Of a stretch of 64,000 nucleotides of DNA, positions 49,877 through 57,233 are shown one piece after another. The DNA comes from Curtobacterium sp. MCBD17_013. Lineage in GTDB: Bacteria > Actinomycetota > Actinomycetes > Actinomycetales > Microbacteriaceae. Under the pieces are notes generated by a model that was given only the letters and a program-made list of their open reading frames with translations, ran no database searches and was not told the DNA's origin. The DNA is taken from assembly GCF_003234565.1 (NCBI RefSeq), contig NZ_QKTU01000004.1:1-64000 (forward strand), in the 5' to 3' direction. The first letter of the stretch is position 1, and each line of letters opens with the position of its first letter. The translations under genes and the position numbers were made by a program.

Positions 49877-50803
49877 TCAGCGGGTCGCGGCGTAGCCGAT
49901 GAGCACCATGGTGACGAGGAACCCCGCCAGGTAGTTCACGAGCAGGAACCGGCGCCACCCGGCGTTCGCCGCGTCGGCGTCGGCGTCGGCGACCGACCAC
50001 CACGGCAGGACGTTCAGCGCGTAGGGCACGACGACGATCGCCGCGAACGGCCCCGGGAACGGCGTCGCGAGCACGACGAGCCCCGCGACGACGTAGGCCA
50101 CGAACGCCAGGCGCACCGTGGCCCGGGCGCCGATGACCGTCGCGACGGATCCGATGCCCCCGGCGCGGTCGGCCTCGACGTCCTGGACCGCACCGAACGC
50201 GTGGCTCGCGACGCCCCAGAGGAAGAACGACACGCACACGGCCAGGAGCGACCCCGTCCAGTGCGCTCCCGCGAGCGTCAGGCCGTACACCGCCGGGGAC
50301 ACGAAGTGCGTGCTCGAGGTCAGGGAGTCGAGGAACGGCCGCTCCTTGAACCGCAACCCCGGCGCGGAGTACGCGACGACGGCGAACACGCTGACGGCGA
50401 GCACGAGCCAGCTCCACGGGCCGCCGAGCAACACGAGTGCGACGAGGAACGGCACGTTCGTCACGACGACGGCGACGAGGGTCGTCCGATGCACACTGCG
50501 GTCGAGCAGGGCGCCCTCGACGCCGCCCTTGCGCGGGTTCCGCAGGTCCGACTCGTAGTCGAACACGTCGTTGATCCCGTACATCGCGAGGTTGTAGGGG
50601 ACGAGGAAGTACACGACCCCGAGCACGAGGACCGCGAGGTGGAAGCCGTCCGCCTCGTGTGTCCCGACCCCGGTGCCGAGCACGTACGCGGCCGCGAACG
50701 GGTACGCGGTGTTCACCCAGCTCACCGGCCGGGACGACACGAACAGCGCCCGGAGTGTCGACCCCGCGCGGCGCGGTCGGGCCGTCGGACTCGCGGCGCT
50801 CAT
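49877..50803 (-). CDS. crtEb: Lycopene elongase (C50 carotenoid prenyltransferase)
   Basis: This 308-residue UbiA-superfamily membrane prenyltransferase has the first Asp-rich motif NDVFDYESD in the early cytoplasmic loop and a second one, DVEADRAGG. In C50 pathways this enzyme attaches DMAPP units to lycopene, giving flavuxanthin. Eight or nine membrane helices are visible. Being last in the crt operon, after the cyclase genes, matches the role. The ATG at 50803 overlaps the stop of crtYf (50800-50803). The Asp/Ala-rich stretch SVADADADAANAG near the C-terminus is a small insertion. Confidence 0.93.
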   Translation of the reverse strand: MSAASPTARPRRAGSTLRALFVSSRPVSWVNTAYPFAAAYVLGTGVGTHEADGFHLAVLVLGVVYFLVPYNLAMYGINDVFDYESDLRNPRKGGVEGALLDRSVHRTTLVAVVVTNVPFLVALVLLGGPWSWLVLAVSVFAVVAYSAPGLRFKERPFLDSLTSSTHFVSPAVYGLTLAGAHWTGSLLAVCVSFFLWGVASHAFGAVQDVEADRAGGIGSVATVIGARATVRLAFVAYVVAGLVVLATPFPGPFAAIVVVPYALNVLPWWSVADADADAANAGWRRFLLVNYLAGFLVTMVLIGYAATR

Positions 50804-51171
50804 CGTTCCGACCTCGATCGGGGCCCGAACAGCACGACGAGCGACGGCAGCAGCAGGACCGCCGCGATCGCGTACGCCAGGTCCTCGACCGGGACGACGC
50901 CGAGACGGATGCCGCTGATCCGCTGCGCGTCGTACGCCACGATGCCGGTGCCGACGATCACGTTGTCGAACACGACCGTCGCCACGACCAGGACGACGCC
51001 CGCCACCAGGCCGGTAAGGAGGACCGTGCGACGCCACCGCACGACGGCCTCCGGTCCGCGCCGGAGCGCCACCCGACGCACCGCGACGACCGCGGCGACC
51101 ACGGCCACGAGGACCACGACGGCGAGGAACGCGAGGTCGAGGAGGGCGTAGGTCGCCGCGCCCGCGGTCAT
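50800..51171 (-). CDS. crtYf: C50 carotenoid epsilon cyclase subunit CrtYf
   Basis: This 123-residue small membrane protein has three helices and the cyclase-domain blocks FDNVIVGTGIVAYD and GIRLGVVPVEDLAY; the latter PxEDxxY motif is shared by CrtYe/Yf and related heterodimeric lycopene cyclases. With CrtYe it closes the epsilon rings of flavuxanthin to give decaprenoxanthin-type C50 pigments. The ATG at 51171 overlaps the TGA of a 26-codon ORF (51168-51171), and its TGA overlaps the crtEb ATG. Length is normal for the subunit. Confidence 0.92.
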   Translation of the reverse strand: MTAGAATYALLDLAFLAVVVLVAVVAAVVAVRRVALRRGPEAVVRWRRTVLLTGLVAGVVLVVATVVFDNVIVGTGIVAYDAQRISGIRLGVVPVEDLAYAIAAVLLLPSLVVLFGPRSRSER

Positions 51172-51248
51172 CGGAGCACCACCCCGGCGGCCGGGAGCAC
51201 CGAGAGCACCGAGAGCACGCGGGCCACCCGCGGCGGCACCCCGCTCAC
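51168..51248 (-). CDS. 26-residue coupled small ORF between crtYe and crtYf
   Basis: A GTG at 51248 overlaps the TGA of crtYe (51245-51248), and the ORF's own TGA overlaps the ATG of crtYf (51168-51171). The peptide begins VSGVPPRVAR, has the internal repeat VLSVLSVL and ends PAAGVVLR; it is hydrophobic and basic, perhaps amphipathic. It would keep ribosomes moving across what is otherwise a 73-base gap between the two cyclase subunit genes. It may be only a translational relay, or it may make a real microprotein. I know of no described family. The double overlap is directly visible; the function is inference. Confidence 0.55.
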   Translation of the reverse strand: MSGVPPRVARVLSVLSVLPAAGVVLR

Positions 51249-51610
51249 CGCGCCACCCCGTTCGTCCGGCGGGCGGGAGGTTCGACGCGCGGCGGGGCCG
51301 TGCGCTCGACGACGGGTCGGACGAAGCCGATGAGGTCCATCGTCACGTAGCAGAGCAGCGCGAGGAAGAACAACTCCTCGACCGGGACCTCCGGCGCCAC
51401 CTGGACACCGATGAGCCACGAGGACGGTCCGCGGTGGAAGACACCGAGCCCGATCCCCGCGAGGTCCCACACGAGGAAGTACGCGATCCCGACGGCCATG
51501 ACGGCGGCAGCCCGCCGTGGGCCCCGCCAGAAGAACAGGCGGAACCGGGCGTCGAGCACCGTCATGCCGACGAGCGCGACCACGAGACCCGCCAGGTAGA
51601 GCCCGGGCAT
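51245..51610 (-). CDS. crtYe: C50 carotenoid epsilon cyclase subunit CrtYe
   Basis: This 121-residue membrane protein has helices at about 4-20, 33-56 and 76-97, and the PEVPVEELFFLALLCYVTMDL block that carries the conserved PxEExxF motif of heterodimeric lycopene cyclases. It partners CrtYf. ATG 51610 shares a base with the crtI stop (TGATG), and its stop overlaps the 26-codon ORF. The basic tail (PPRVEPPARRTNGVAR) is slightly long for the family. Confidence 0.92.
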   Translation of the reverse strand: MPGLYLAGLVVALVGMTVLDARFRLFFWRGPRRAAAVMAVGIAYFLVWDLAGIGLGVFHRGPSSWLIGVQVAPEVPVEELFFLALLCYVTMDLIGFVRPVVERTAPPRVEPPARRTNGVAR

Positions 51611-53238
51611 CAGGGCCGCCGTCGCTCGAGCGGCTCCGGGAGCGGCTCGGTCGAGGTGTCGCCGTGGATCCGTTTGAGCAGCACCTCGGCACTGATGAGG
51701 CACATCGGCAGCCCGATGCCGGGGATCGTCGACGCCCCGACGTGGTAGAGCCCGTCGACCCGGGTCGAGGCGTTCCGTGCCCGGAAGAAGGCGCTCTGCC
51801 GCAGGGTGTGGGCCGGCCCGAGCATGCTCCCGCTCCACGCGTTGTAGTCGTCGGCGAAGTCCCTCGGCCCCACGGTGCGGCGCACCCGGATGCGGTCGAC
51901 GAGATCGGGGACACCCGCACGCTCGGCGAGCGCCGCGATCGCCCGGTCCGCGATGCGCTCGACCTCGGGATCCCCCGCACCGTCGATCCCGCCACGTCCG
52001 ATCCCGACGTCGGCCGGCAACGGGACGAGCACGAACACGTTGCTCGACCCCGCCGGCGCGGCGGTGGGGTCGGTCTCCGAGGTCGCGGACACGTAGATCG
52101 ACGCGGGGTCGGGCACGTGGCGTTCCTTGCCGAAGATCGCGCCGAAGTTCGCGTGCCAGTCCGCCGTGAAGACGAGCGTGTGGTGCAGCAGGCCGGGGAC
52201 GGGTCCGTCGATGCCCAGGTAGACGAGCACCGCACTCGGACCCGGGTCGCCACGTTCCCAGTAGGCGTCGCCGTGCGATCGGTACCGCGGCGGCAGCAGG
52301 TCGGTCTCGGTGTGGTGCAGGTCGGCCGCACTGACGACGAGGTCGGCCGGGGTCGTGACCGCGTCGCCGTCGGACGTCGTGTGGTGCACGCCCGTCACCG
52401 CGCCGTGCTCGACGACGATCCGGTCGACCGTGGCCCCGGTCACGATCCTCGCGCCCTCGGCCGATGCCATCCGCTCGACCGCGTCGATCACCGTGCTGAT
52501 GCCGCCCTGCGGGTACAGGACGCCGTCGGCGAGGTCGAGGTGGCTCATCAGGTGGTACATGCTCGGCGCGGCATACGGGCTCGTCCCGAGGAACACGGCG
52601 GGGTACCCCAGCACTTGCTGCAGGCGCCGGTCCTGCACGGTGGCCTCGACGAAGGACGACAACGGCCGGGTGAGCAGGCGGAGCAGCCGCCCGGCGCGAC
52701 GGAGCACGTCGGGTGTCGCGAGCCGCCGCAGGTCCTGGAAGCTCGTGTAGAGGAACCGGCGCACGGCCATCGCGTAGGTCTCGGCCGCCGAGTCGAGGTA
52801 GCGCTCGAGCCGACGGCCCGATCCCGGCTCGATCGACTCGAAGAGCGCGACGTTGGCCTCGCGGGTCGCGGCGAGGTCGATGGGTTCGTCGTGGCCCTCG
52901 CTGTACACGCGGTACCCGGGGTCGAGTCGGACGAGGTCGAGCTGCTCGGCCGCGGACGTCCCGAGCAGCCGGAAGAAGTGGTCGAACACCTCGGGCATGA
53001 GGTACCAGCTCGGCCCGGTGTCGAACCGGAAGCCACCGGCCGACCAGGTCCCGGCGCGCCCCCCGAGCTCGGACCGCTGCTCGAGCACGGTCACGGCGTA
53101 GCCGTCGCGCGCGAGCAGTGCGGCGGCGGCGAGCCCGCTGATGCCGCCACCCACGACGACGACGCGACGGGCGGGGACGCGGCGGCCGGACGGTGCGGTG
53201 TCGGCGGCCTGGTCGGCCGCCGTGGTCTCGGTGCTCAT
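51610..53238 (-). CDS. crtI: Phytoene desaturase
   Basis: This 542-residue FAD-dependent desaturase converts phytoene to lycopene. The dinucleotide-binding motif VVVVGGGISGLAAAALLARDG is at about 25-46, and the C-terminal FAD/carotenoid motif is GLYHVGASTIPGIGLPMCLISAE, both standard for CrtI. Length is normal. The N-terminal 20 residues are a Thr/Ala-rich extension. ATG 53238 overlaps the crtB stop (53235-53238), and the gene ends in a TGATG junction with crtYe. It is a peripheral membrane protein acting in the membrane interface. Confidence 0.96.
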   Translation of the reverse strand: MSTETTAADQAADTAPSGRRVPARRVVVVGGGISGLAAAALLARDGYAVTVLEQRSELGGRAGTWSAGGFRFDTGPSWYLMPEVFDHFFRLLGTSAAEQLDLVRLDPGYRVYSEGHDEPIDLAATREANVALFESIEPGSGRRLERYLDSAAETYAMAVRRFLYTSFQDLRRLATPDVLRRAGRLLRLLTRPLSSFVEATVQDRRLQQVLGYPAVFLGTSPYAAPSMYHLMSHLDLADGVLYPQGGISTVIDAVERMASAEGARIVTGATVDRIVVEHGAVTGVHHTTSDGDAVTTPADLVVSAADLHHTETDLLPPRYRSHGDAYWERGDPGPSAVLVYLGIDGPVPGLLHHTLVFTADWHANFGAIFGKERHVPDPASIYVSATSETDPTAAPAGSSNVFVLVPLPADVGIGRGGIDGAGDPEVERIADRAIAALAERAGVPDLVDRIRVRRTVGPRDFADDYNAWSGSMLGPAHTLRQSAFFRARNASTRVDGLYHVGASTIPGIGLPMCLISAEVLLKRIHGDTSTEPLPEPLERRRP

Positions 53239-54176
53239 GCCGTGCCTCCCGGCCGGTTGCCGCGTCGAACGCGAGGGACGGGGGCGCGGCCGACGAGCAC
53301 CCGGGCGGCCAGAGCGGCCTTGACCGGGTCGGGGACCCGGACACGCGTCGTGACGAGCCGTTCGGCCGGGGTCGCGCCGATCCGGTCGTTGAGTTCCTGG
53401 AACAGTGCGTGCGCGAGGGTCACCGCAGGACGTGCCCGGCCGGGCAGGAGCGGGAGCGCACGCGCGGCGGCGTCGAGGTCGTCCTGCACGTCGGCCACGA
53501 GCCGCGCCTTCGTCGCCTCGTCGAAGGACCGGACGTCGACCCCGGGGAAGTACGACCGGCCGAGCTCGAGGAAGTCCGCCCGCAGGTCGCGCAGGAAGTT
53601 CACCTTCTGGAACGCGGCCCCGAGCCGACGAGCCCCCGTGACGAGCACCGCCTCGTCGAAGGTCGGCCGTCCCGCCCGGTACACGAATGCGCGGAGGCAC
53701 ATGAGTCCGACGACCTCGGCGGAGCCGTACACGTAGTCGACGAACGAGGCGTCGTCGTGTTCGCTGCGCGTGAGGTCGGCCCGCATGGACCGGAAGAACG
53801 GTTGCGTCAGCTCGGCCCCGAACCCGGTGGTCCGGGCGGTCCGGGCGAAGGCGTGCACGACCGGGTTGACGGAGAACCCGATGGTCATCGCACGCTCGGT
53901 GTCCTGTTCGAGCTCGTCGAGCAGGCGGCCCGCGAGTGTCGGGTCCAGACCGGCCTCGGTCGCGGGGCCGTCGACGATCTCGTCGGCCACGCGGACGAGC
54001 GCGTACACGTGTTCGATGTGCTCGCGGATGTGCGCTGGCAGCAGGCGCGATGCGAGCCCGAACGACGTCGAGTACCGGCGGATGACGACCGACGAGGCGG
54101 CCGCCGCGGTCGCGTCGTACAGGCCGAGCCCCGTGGTCACGGTCGGGGCCGCGCCCGCCACGTCGCCCCGGGTCAC
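53235..54176 (-). CDS. crtB: Phytoene synthase
   Basis: This 313-residue squalene/phytoene synthase-family enzyme condenses two GGPP molecules to phytoene. Its two Asp-rich substrate/Mg2+ motifs are VYALVRVADEIVDG and FQKVNFLRDLRADF; the RYSTSFGLASRLLP block near the N-terminus is also typical. The start is GTG 54176, which overlaps the crtE TGA (54173-54176); the frame continues open to 54221. It is the second gene of the carotenoid operon. Confidence 0.95.
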   Translation of the reverse strand: MTRGDVAGAAPTVTTGLGLYDATAAAASSVVIRRYSTSFGLASRLLPAHIREHIEHVYALVRVADEIVDGPATEAGLDPTLAGRLLDELEQDTERAMTIGFSVNPVVHAFARTARTTGFGAELTQPFFRSMRADLTRSEHDDASFVDYVYGSAEVVGLMCLRAFVYRAGRPTFDEAVLVTGARRLGAAFQKVNFLRDLRADFLELGRSYFPGVDVRSFDEATKARLVADVQDDLDAAARALPLLPGRARPAVTLAHALFQELNDRIGATPAERLVTTRVRVPDPVKAALAARVLVGRAPVPRVRRGNRPGGTA

Positions 54177-55231
54177 CGGACCCGGTCCACGAGTTCGGTC
54201 GCGATCGCCGCCAGCTGGCACCGCAGGTCGTCCGGGAGGCCTGCCAGCGCTGCCGTCGCGAGGCTCGCGTGGCGCTCGACCCGCTCCTGCGCGACGTCAC
54301 GCGCGCCACTGCAGAGCAGACGGAAGCGCAGGTGCTCCGCTTGATCGTCGGTGAGGTCCCGGTTCCCGAGGAACGGCTCGATGGCGGCCCAGTGCTCGGT
54401 CGTCGCCGCGTGGGCCACGAGCACGGTGCGCTTGCCCTCGCGCAGGTCGCCCACCGCGGTCTTGCCCGTCGTGGCCTCGTCGCCGAACACCCCGAGGATG
54501 TCGTCGACCACCTGGTACGCGACCCCGATCTCGCGCCCGAACACCCCGAGCGCGGCGACCACCGCGTCCGACGCCCCCGCGAGCACCGCGCCGGACTGCA
54601 GCGGTGCCTCGAACGAGTACACCGAGGTCTTCGCGCGCTCCATGGCGAGGATCTCGTCCACGCTCGGCATGACCCCGATCGACAGGTCGACGTCGGTCAT
54701 CTCGCCCGCGGCGCTCGCGAACACGGCCTCGTCCAACAGGTCGAGCAGTCGCGTCCGGCGCTCGCCGTCGACACCGCTCGACTCGATGAGCCGCGGCGCG
54801 CCCGCGAGGGCCAGGTCCCCCGCGATGACGGCCGCGCTCGTGCCGCGGTGCTCGGCCACCGGCGTCGGGATGCCGCCCGTCGTGGCCTCGTCCCGGTAGC
54901 TGCCGGCGACGTTCGGCACGCCCCGCCGGGACCAGTCGCGGTCGATGACGTCGTCGTGCACCACGAGCGCGGTGTGCAGCAGCTCGTATGCCGCGCCGAC
55001 GTGGGCCGCCGCATGGAGGTCCCGCCCGCCGAGTCCGGTGTAGGCGGTGAGCACCATCCGCGGGCGGAACTGCTTGCCGCCGGTGCTGGCGCGCTTGAGC
55101 ACACGCCAGAGGTCCTCGGACGCACGGCCGTAGGTGCTGGCCCGACGCGCGGCGAGTGCGAAGAACCGCTCGAGGCACTCGTCGACGAGCGTGAGTCCGT
55201 CCCGGGCGACGGCGGTCGCGTCGTCGTTCAT
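54173..55231 (-). CDS. crtE: Geranylgeranyl diphosphate synthase
   Basis: This 352-residue trans-prenyltransferase makes GGPP for carotenoids. The first Asp-rich motif VVHDDVIDRD is at about 90-99 and the second, QVVDDILGVFGDE, at 240-252; GGKQFRPRMV carries the Lys/Arg diphosphate site. It is the first gene of the crtE-B-I-Ye-(ORF)-Yf-Eb operon. ATG 55231 has no Shine-Dalgarno sequence; a minus-strand TAGGTT (55238-55243) is six bases upstream, so the operon message is probably leaderless. Its start codon is only 21 bases from that of the divergent idi gene. Confidence 0.95.
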   Translation of the reverse strand: MNDDATAVARDGLTLVDECLERFFALAARRASTYGRASEDLWRVLKRASTGGKQFRPRMVLTAYTGLGGRDLHAAAHVGAAYELLHTALVVHDDVIDRDWSRRGVPNVAGSYRDEATTGGIPTPVAEHRGTSAAVIAGDLALAGAPRLIESSGVDGERRTRLLDLLDEAVFASAAGEMTDVDLSIGVMPSVDEILAMERAKTSVYSFEAPLQSGAVLAGASDAVVAALGVFGREIGVAYQVVDDILGVFGDEATTGKTAVGDLREGKRTVLVAHAATTEHWAAIEPFLGNRDLTDDQAEHLRFRLLCSGARDVAQERVERHASLATAALAGLPDDLRCQLAAIATELVDRVR

Positions 55232-55236
55232 TGGCC

Positions 55237-55243
55237 TAACCTA
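55237..55243. promoter_or_regulatory. Overlapping divergent -10 boxes of crtE and idi
   Basis: TAACCTA reads as TAACCT on the plus strand (10 bases before the idi ATG) and as TAGGTT on the minus strand (6 bases before the crtE ATG). RNA polymerase could not occupy both at once, so the two directions may compete. Confidence 0.6.
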
Positions 55244-55252
55244 TCCATCGCG

Positions 55253-55786
55253 ATGAGCACTTTCCCGGAAACCGTCGTCCTGCTGGACGACGACGGCGCC
55301 CCCATCGGTGTGGCCGACAAGTTCGCAGTGCACACCGACGCGACGCCGCTGCACCTGGCGTTCTCGTGCCACGTGTCGGATCCCGAGGGGAACATCCTGG
55401 TCACACGCCGGGCCCTGACGAAGGCCACCTGGCCCGGGGTGTGGACGAACACGTTCTGTGGACATCCCGGGCCGGACGAGTCCTTCGAGGATGCGATCGC
55501 CCGACGTGCCACGCGCGAACTCGGGATCACCGTGGCGGACGTGACCCCGGTCCTCCCCGACTTCCGGTACCGCGCCGTCGACGCGTCCGGCATCGTCGAG
55601 AACGAGGTCTGCCCGGTGTTCCGTGCCACGACGACCGACGTGCCACGACCCGCGGCGGACGAGGTCGCCGAGTGGATCTGGGTCTCCGAGGACGAGCTGC
55701 GGGCCGCGGTCGCCGCGGCTCCGTTCGCGTTCAGCCCGTGGCTCGGGTGGCAGCTCGCGGTGCTCCCGGCGCGCGCGCTCGACTGA
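55253..55786 (+). CDS. idi: Isopentenyl-diphosphate delta-isomerase (type I)
   Basis: This 177-residue type I IPP isomerase has a Nudix fold. It interconverts IPP and DMAPP, supplying the starter for GGPP and the units added by lycopene elongase. Catalytic C69 (TNTFCGHP) and E118 (GIVENEVC) and metal-binding H27, H34 and H71 are present, along with the Nudix-box derivative RRATRELGI. Length matches the E. coli enzyme. It is divergent from crtE with only 21 bases between start codons, linking isoprenoid supply to pigment synthesis. There is no Shine-Dalgarno sequence. Confidence 0.95.
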   Translation: MSTFPETVVLLDDDGAPIGVADKFAVHTDATPLHLAFSCHVSDPEGNILVTRRALTKATWPGVWTNTFCGHPGPDESFEDAIARRATRELGITVADVTPVLPDFRYRAVDASGIVENEVCPVFRATTTDVPRPAADEVAEWIWVSEDELRAAVAAAPFAFSPWLGWQLAVLPARALD

Positions 55787-55944
55787 GGCCGACGCCTGGT
55801 GGACCGCCGTCCCCGGTGGTCCGGACGGCGGCCCGGAAGGCGTCCCCTCCACTGCGCGACCCTGCGGCTGGGCCGCCTCCCAGGTGCCGGCGCGAACTCG
55901 ATGCGGCGACCGACAGCGGAACGTGCATAATGATGTGGCTCGCG

Positions 55945-55960
55945 ATGTGAACGTGCACAT
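55945..55960. promoter_or_regulatory. LacI-type operator upstream of the regulator gene
   Basis: ATGTGA-ACGT-GCACAT, a near-perfect inverted repeat 20 bases before the lacI-type start codon. It matches the operator at 57111-57126 at 14 of 16 positions. A -10-like CATAAT lies at 55926-55931. Confidence 0.8.
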
Positions 55961-55980
55961 CGGGGTGGAATGAGAAGGCA

Positions 55981-57000
55981 ATGGCGTCGGCGAAGACAGA
56001 GAAGTCGCGTGCGCCCAGCATCCGGGACGTCGCTCGGGTCGCTGGGGTGTCGCACCAGACGGTCTCCCGCGTCCTCAACAACTCCGACGCGATCCGCGAG
56101 GCGACCCGGGACAAGGTCGTCGCCGCCATGGAGCAGCTGCAGTACCGGCCGAACCGGGCCGCCCGCGCCCTGGTCACCAGTCGCTCCCGCACCATCGGGG
56201 TCCTCACCTCGCAGCGCTCCCACTACGGGCCGACGCTGACCCTCCAGGCGATCGAGGACGCCGCGGTCCGACGCGGGTACTTCGTGACGACCGCGAACAT
56301 CGCGGCGCCGGACGACGCGTCGATCCGCCAGGGCCTCGGTCACCTCCTCGACCAGGACGTCGAGGGCATCGTCGTCATCGCGCCGCAGACGCGGGTGTTC
56401 GACGTGATCGCCGAGTCCGGCATGCAGACGCCGTACGTCACCCTGCGATCGAGCATCGGTGAGGACCCGACCGCGCTCTGGGTGGACCAGATGACGGGGG
56501 CGCGGCTCGCCACGGCGCACCTGCTCGACCTCGGGCACCAGTACGTGCGGCACATCGCCGGTCCGCGGGACTGGATCGAGGCGGACGCGCGCATGCAGGG
56601 GTTCCTGCGCGAGATGTCCGACCGTGACATGCCCGTGCAGCCGCCGATCCTCGGGGACTGGACCGCCGACTTCGGGTACCACGCGGGCCGCGAGCTCCTG
56701 CGCTGGCGCGACTGCACGGCGATCTTCTGCTCGAACGACGCCATGGCCCTCGGCGTCATGCACGCCGCCCGCTCCTACGGGCTCGACGTCCCCGGCGACC
56801 TGTCCGTGGTGGGTTACGACGACATCCCCGAGGCGCAGCACTTCTGGCCGCCGCTCACCACGGTGTCCGTCGACTTCGCCGAGCTCGGGCGCCGATGCGT
56901 CGACCTCCTGCTCCCGGTCGAGGGCGACCTCCGGCCCGTCGACATCGTGCCCCGACTCGTCGTCCGCGGCTCCACCGGCTCGCCCCGGAGCCGGTCGTGA
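55981..57000 (+). CDS. LacI family transcriptional regulator
   Basis: This 339-residue repressor has a helix-turn-helix at about 12-35 (SIRDVARVAGVSHQTVSRVLNN), the hinge helix YRPNRAARALVT, and a periplasmic-binding-protein-like effector domain (SRTIGVLTS onward, with IFCSNDAMALGVMHAARSYGLDVPGDLSVVGYDDIPEA near the C-terminus). It probably senses a monosaccharide. Matching 16-base palindromes upstream of its own gene (55945-55960) and of the sugar importer (57111-57126) mark it as their likely regulator. AGAAGG precedes ATG 55981. Its stop is 233 bases before the importer start. Confidence 0.93.
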   Translation: MASAKTEKSRAPSIRDVARVAGVSHQTVSRVLNNSDAIREATRDKVVAAMEQLQYRPNRAARALVTSRSRTIGVLTSQRSHYGPTLTLQAIEDAAVRRGYFVTTANIAAPDDASIRQGLGHLLDQDVEGIVVIAPQTRVFDVIAESGMQTPYVTLRSSIGEDPTALWVDQMTGARLATAHLLDLGHQYVRHIAGPRDWIEADARMQGFLREMSDRDMPVQPPILGDWTADFGYHAGRELLRWRDCTAIFCSNDAMALGVMHAARSYGLDVPGDLSVVGYDDIPEAQHFWPPLTTVSVDFAELGRRCVDLLLPVEGDLRPVDIVPRLVVRGSTGSPRSRS

Positions 57001-57062
57001 CCGCCCCTGCCCCCCGTTCCAGGGGCCTCCGGACCGCGTTACCAAACCGCGACCCCGGGGAA

Positions 57063-57091
57063 TTGACAGCCGCCCGGAACCTGTGCGTAAT
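57063..57091 (+). promoter_or_regulatory. Promoter of the sugar ABC importer
   Basis: -35 TTGACA (57063-57068), a 17-base spacer and -10 CGTAAT (57086-57091); TAATAT with a 19-base spacer is the alternative. The LacI-type operator begins 20 bases downstream, as a roadblock or initiation-blocking site. Confidence 0.75.
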
Positions 57092-57110
57092 ATTGCCCCC
57101 GTTCCGCTCG

Positions 57111-57126
57111 ATGTGACCGTTCACAT
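57111..57126. promoter_or_regulatory. LacI-type operator of the sugar importer
   Basis: A perfect inverted repeat, ATGTGA-CCGT-TCACAT, just downstream of the importer promoter. It pairs with 55945-55960 as the probable regulon of the adjacent LacI protein. The following 5' leader to 57233 holds no other clear element. Confidence 0.82.
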
Positions 57127-57233
57127 GGCGGACGACCCGGACGCGACAACGGAGTCCGACACAGTGCTGCTGTGACCTCCGCTGGCGCGATCACCAGAAG
57201 GACTGCCGACACCTCGGCAGAAGGAGATGCACT

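Noticed and set aside
57127..57233. Riboswitch in the leader of the sugar importer
   Set aside because: No conserved aptamer pattern or expression-platform hairpin; the operator and promoter explain control.
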